Part shown: one piece after another, positions 61,794-64,000 of the stretch
Layout of the letters: every line of letters begins with the position of its first letter
How positions within the stretch are numbered: the first letter of the stretch is position 1
NCBI RefSeq assembly: GCF_900188355.1
Contig: NZ_FZNX01000003.1
Location: 317,501-381,500 of the forward strand
Reading direction: 5' to 3'
Source: Lutibacter flavus
GTDB taxonomy: Bacteria > Bacteroidota > Bacteroidia > Flavobacteriales > Flavobacteriaceae
DNA: 64,000 bases
Translations under genes and position numbers: made by a program
The notes under the pieces: model-generated
What the model was told of the DNA's origin: nothing
Seen by the model: the letters and a program-made list of their open reading frames with translations, nothing else
Databases searched by the model: none

Positions 61794-63407
61794 ATGAAAA
61801 CAAAAAATATATTTAAATTATTATTTTTCTTTTTTGGGATCCTAATTTTCTTTAGTGCTTGTACTAATGAATTAGATGTGTCTCCAAAAGATGATGACGA
61901 ATTTTTATCTGAAGATTTTTATAGCAGCTCTGATTCATATAGACAGGCATTAGCTGGAATCTACGGAAACCTTTCGTTAACTGGAACCACAGGACCAGCC
62001 TCTTCTAACTTGCAAGGTATCGACGCAGGTACTAGTCAATATGCAAGAGCATTATGGTACCTAGAAGACTTAGCTGCTGATGAAGTAATTTGGTCTTACG
62101 AAAATGATGAAGGTGGAGCTGTAAAGGCAATTCAAAGAAATACCTGGAGTGCTTCAAACACAATACTTTTAGGATTTTTTAGTAGAGCTATGTTTAGTGT
62201 AGCATTGACAAACGACTTTTTAAGACAATCTTCAGAAGAATCATTAGCTTCTAGAGGTCATTCAGCAATGTCAAGTGAAATTAAAACTTACAGAGCTGAA
62301 GCTCGTTTATTAAGAGCTTTATCATATTATCATTTAATGGATTTATTTGGGAAAGCTGCATTTGTAACAGAAAATGACCCAATTGGTGTTTATCAAGGTC
62401 CTGAATATAACAGAGAACAATTATTTCAATTTATTGAATCAGAATTGTTAGCAATAGAAGGTGATCTTGTTGGATCAAATCAAAATGAATATGCAAGAGC
62501 TGATAAAGCAGTAGCTTGGATGATTTTAGCAAAAATGTATTTAAATGCTGAAGTATATCTTGGTCAGAATAAATATTCTGAGTGTTTAACTTACTGTAAC
62601 AAAATAATTAATGGAGGCTTCTCATTGTCTTCAGATTATTTTTATAATTTCCTTGCTGATAATGATTTTAATGAAGCAGGTCAAAACGAGATTATTTTCC
62701 CATTAGTAGTTGATTCTAAAGTGACTCAAAATTGGGGAGCTACAACTGTTATTATTAATGGTGAAGTTGGTAGTCTTGAAGGAAATGCCGTTCCTCTTGG
62801 TGTAGATAATGGATGGGGAGGTGCATTAAGAGTTAGAGAACAATTTGCAAATAAATTTTTAAATGGAGATGTTCCTTTAACTGACGCTAGAAATACATTA
62901 ATTACAGAAGGGCGCGAAGCTACAATTGAAGATGTTGGAGATAGAGATGCTGGTTATGTAATTACTAAATTCAAAAATATTGGTGTTGATGGAAGTCGTG
63001 GTGGAACTCACTTTGAATTTGTAAATACTGATTTCCCTTTATTTAGACTTGGTGATGTATATTTAATGTATGCAGAAGCAGTTGTTAGAGGTGGTTCTGG
63101 TGGAACTATGAATGAAGCCGTTGATTATGTGAATGCATTAAGAAACAGAGCAAATTCAGCTACAATAACTTCAAACGATTTAACATTAAATTTCTTAATT
63201 GATGAAAGATCGAGAGAATTACATTGGGAAGGACACAGAAGACAGGATTTAATAAGATTTGGTCTTTTTACTGGAGGAAATTATAATTGGGCCTGGAAAG
63301 GTGGAAGCCCAAACGGTATCGCATTATCAAGCCATTTGGATATTTATCCAATGCCAGCAAACAATATGGCTGCCAATCCTAATTTAACTCAAAACCCTGG
63401 TTATTAA
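61794..63407 (+). CDS. susD: SusD-family substrate-binding lipoprotein
   Basis: A 537-residue lipoprotein (FGILIFFSAC, Cys at 23) followed by acidic residues TNELDVSP, suiting surface export. TPR-like helices include YRAEARLLRALSYYHLMDLF (SusD signature) and AVAWMILAKMYLNAEVYLG; the C-terminus has LRLGDVYLMYAEA-like FRLGDVYLMYAEAVVRGG and LIDERSRELHWEGHRRQDLI. It forms the lid of the SusC channel and binds alpha-glucan. It lies between susC and the susE-like gene. Confidence 0.95.
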   Translation: MKTKNIFKLLFFFFGILIFFSACTNELDVSPKDDDEFLSEDFYSSSDSYRQALAGIYGNLSLTGTTGPASSNLQGIDAGTSQYARALWYLEDLAADEVIWSYENDEGGAVKAIQRNTWSASNTILLGFFSRAMFSVALTNDFLRQSSEESLASRGHSAMSSEIKTYRAEARLLRALSYYHLMDLFGKAAFVTENDPIGVYQGPEYNREQLFQFIESELLAIEGDLVGSNQNEYARADKAVAWMILAKMYLNAEVYLGQNKYSECLTYCNKIINGGFSLSSDYFYNFLADNDFNEAGQNEIIFPLVVDSKVTQNWGATTVIINGEVGSLEGNAVPLGVDNGWGGALRVREQFANKFLNGDVPLTDARNTLITEGREATIEDVGDRDAGYVITKFKNIGVDGSRGGTHFEFVNTDFPLFRLGDVYLMYAEAVVRGGSGGTMNEAVDYVNALRNRANSATITSNDLTLNFLIDERSRELHWEGHRRQDLIRFGLFTGGNYNWAWKGGSPNGIALSSHLDIYPMPANNMAANPNLTQNPGY

Positions 63408-63425
63408 CATAAAATCAAATTTAAG

Positions 63426-64000
63426 ATGAAAAACATATTTAAATTTTTGTTCTTGTTAACCTTTGTTGCATTTATATCTTGTGACAATGAAGATCAAGAA
63501 CTCTTAACAATATCGGCGGTGGGAAGCAGTCAAATTACTGCCCCAGCCACAGGAGCTGTTTATGTTCTTAATCCAGAAGAAGAACTAACAAACACAATAA
63601 TTACTTTAACTTGGAACGATGCTGATTATGCTGTTCCAACTGCAGTAAATTATAAGGTTGAATTTGCAAAAGCAGGAACCTCTTTTGCTGAACCATTTTT
63701 AGCAGGAGCAACTTCAAACACTTTCTTATCTTGGAATATAACTGAATTTAACGGCGCAGCTGTGAGTTCTGGTTTAACTCCATTTTTAGAAGAAGGTATG
63801 GACATTAGAGTTACTTCAACAGTAGGCTCTTTAGACAGTACGCCTCAGGTTTCTGAGCCAATTACTGTTTATGTTACTGCATTTACTACAGATTTACCAA
63901 AAATAGCTGTACCAGGAAATCACCAAGGTTGGGATCCTGCATCAGCACCATTATTAGCTGCTTCAGGATTTGGTCAAACAGATTATGTTGGTTATGTATG
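63426..64000 (+). CDS. SusE-like surface glycan-binding lipoprotein (3' partial)
   Basis: The frame opens at ATG 63426, 18 bases after the susD stop, and runs off the window; about 191 residues are seen. The lipoprotein signal is FLFLLTFVAFISC (Cys at about 20) followed by acidic DNEDQE. After that, ITAPATGAVYVLNPEEELTN, ITLTWNDADYAVPTAVNYKV and EFAKAGTSFAEP match the N-terminal Ig-like domain of SusE. PGNHQGWDPASAPLL is the start of a SusE/SusF starch-binding module with its GW aromatic site. It would bind starch at the cell surface. Confidence 0.88.
   Translation, partial: MKNIFKFLFLLTFVAFISCDNEDQELLTISAVGSSQITAPATGAVYVLNPEEELTNTIITLTWNDADYAVPTAVNYKVEFAKAGTSFAEPFLAGATSNTFLSWNITEFNGAAVSSGLTPFLEEGMDIRVTSTVGSLDSTPQVSEPITVYVTAFTTDLPKIAVPGNHQGWDPASAPLLAASGFGQTDYVGYV

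Overview
The window is a stretch of a low-GC Bacteroidota chromosome, almost certainly a member of the Flavobacteriaceae. The indicators are the type IX secretion and gliding genes porV-porU-gldJ, SusC/SusD outer-membrane pairs, many short-signal lipoproteins, promoters of the Bacteroidota type (TTTG, about 19 nt, TAnnTTTG), and weak A-rich ribosome-binding regions. No rRNA, CRISPR array, transposase or integrase is visible. Two tRNA genes (Tyr, Lys) are present.

Layout. Positions 1-8.6 kb are core metabolism: the end of a Nif3-like gene, a coiled-coil zinc-ribbon-family protein that has lost its cysteines, a methyltransferase, a UbiA-like membrane protein, glycine decarboxylase gcvP, and pyruvate dehydrogenase E1-alpha and E2. 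Positions 8.6-12.1 kb are an accessory patch: an exported truncated haemoglobin, a berberine-bridge-type flavoprotein, the decayed tail of an AraC regulator, and an intact regulator joining a DUF4242 domain, a degenerate nucleotide-cyclase-like domain and an AraC HTH. Positions 12.2-19 kb hold rpmE2 and a six-gene plus-strand run (glutaminyl cyclase, beta-helix lipoprotein, SDR, SprT-like protein, mannose-1-phosphate guanylyltransferase, DUF389). A TonB-dependent receptor, the tRNAs and an MlaE/MlaF pair follow.

Positions 23.4-29.1 kb contain a PafA-type phosphatase whose last 83 bp are repeated exactly 4.0 kb downstream. Between the copies lie a GLPGLI protein gene and its partner outer-membrane receptor gene. 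The intact gene has the near copy, while the far copy keeps the terminator. This is the arrangement left by insertion of an element that regenerates the 3-prime end of its target gene, but no recombinase is present. Positions 29.1-38 kb hold KAS III, a group III truncated haemoglobin, cytidine deaminase, porV and porU on the minus strand and gldJ on the plus strand, followed by murF.

Positions 39.3-64 kb form a carbohydrate block. A small glycolytic operon (pfkA, gapA and an N-acetylglucosamine-kinase-like gene) sits beside a large alpha-glucan utilisation locus. Nine minus-strand genes (MFS sugar transporter, beta-phosphoglucomutase, GH65 phosphorylase, neopullulanase-like GH13, esterase, GH31, GH13, GH97, GH13) read away from a lacI-family regulator. 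Divergent susC, susD and a partial susE-like gene read off the right edge. Inferred flow: SusC/D/E bind and import malto-oligosaccharides, exported GH13/GH31/GH97 enzymes trim them, the MFS protein takes maltose into the cytoplasm, GH65 phosphorolyses it to glucose and beta-glucose-1-phosphate, and PgmB makes glucose-6-phosphate for the adjacent glycolytic genes. The lacI-susC intergenic region carries an unusual set of palindromes, including two CG-centred LacI-type operator candidates 31 bp apart.

All family assignments are from reading motifs in the translated sequence; no database search was run.
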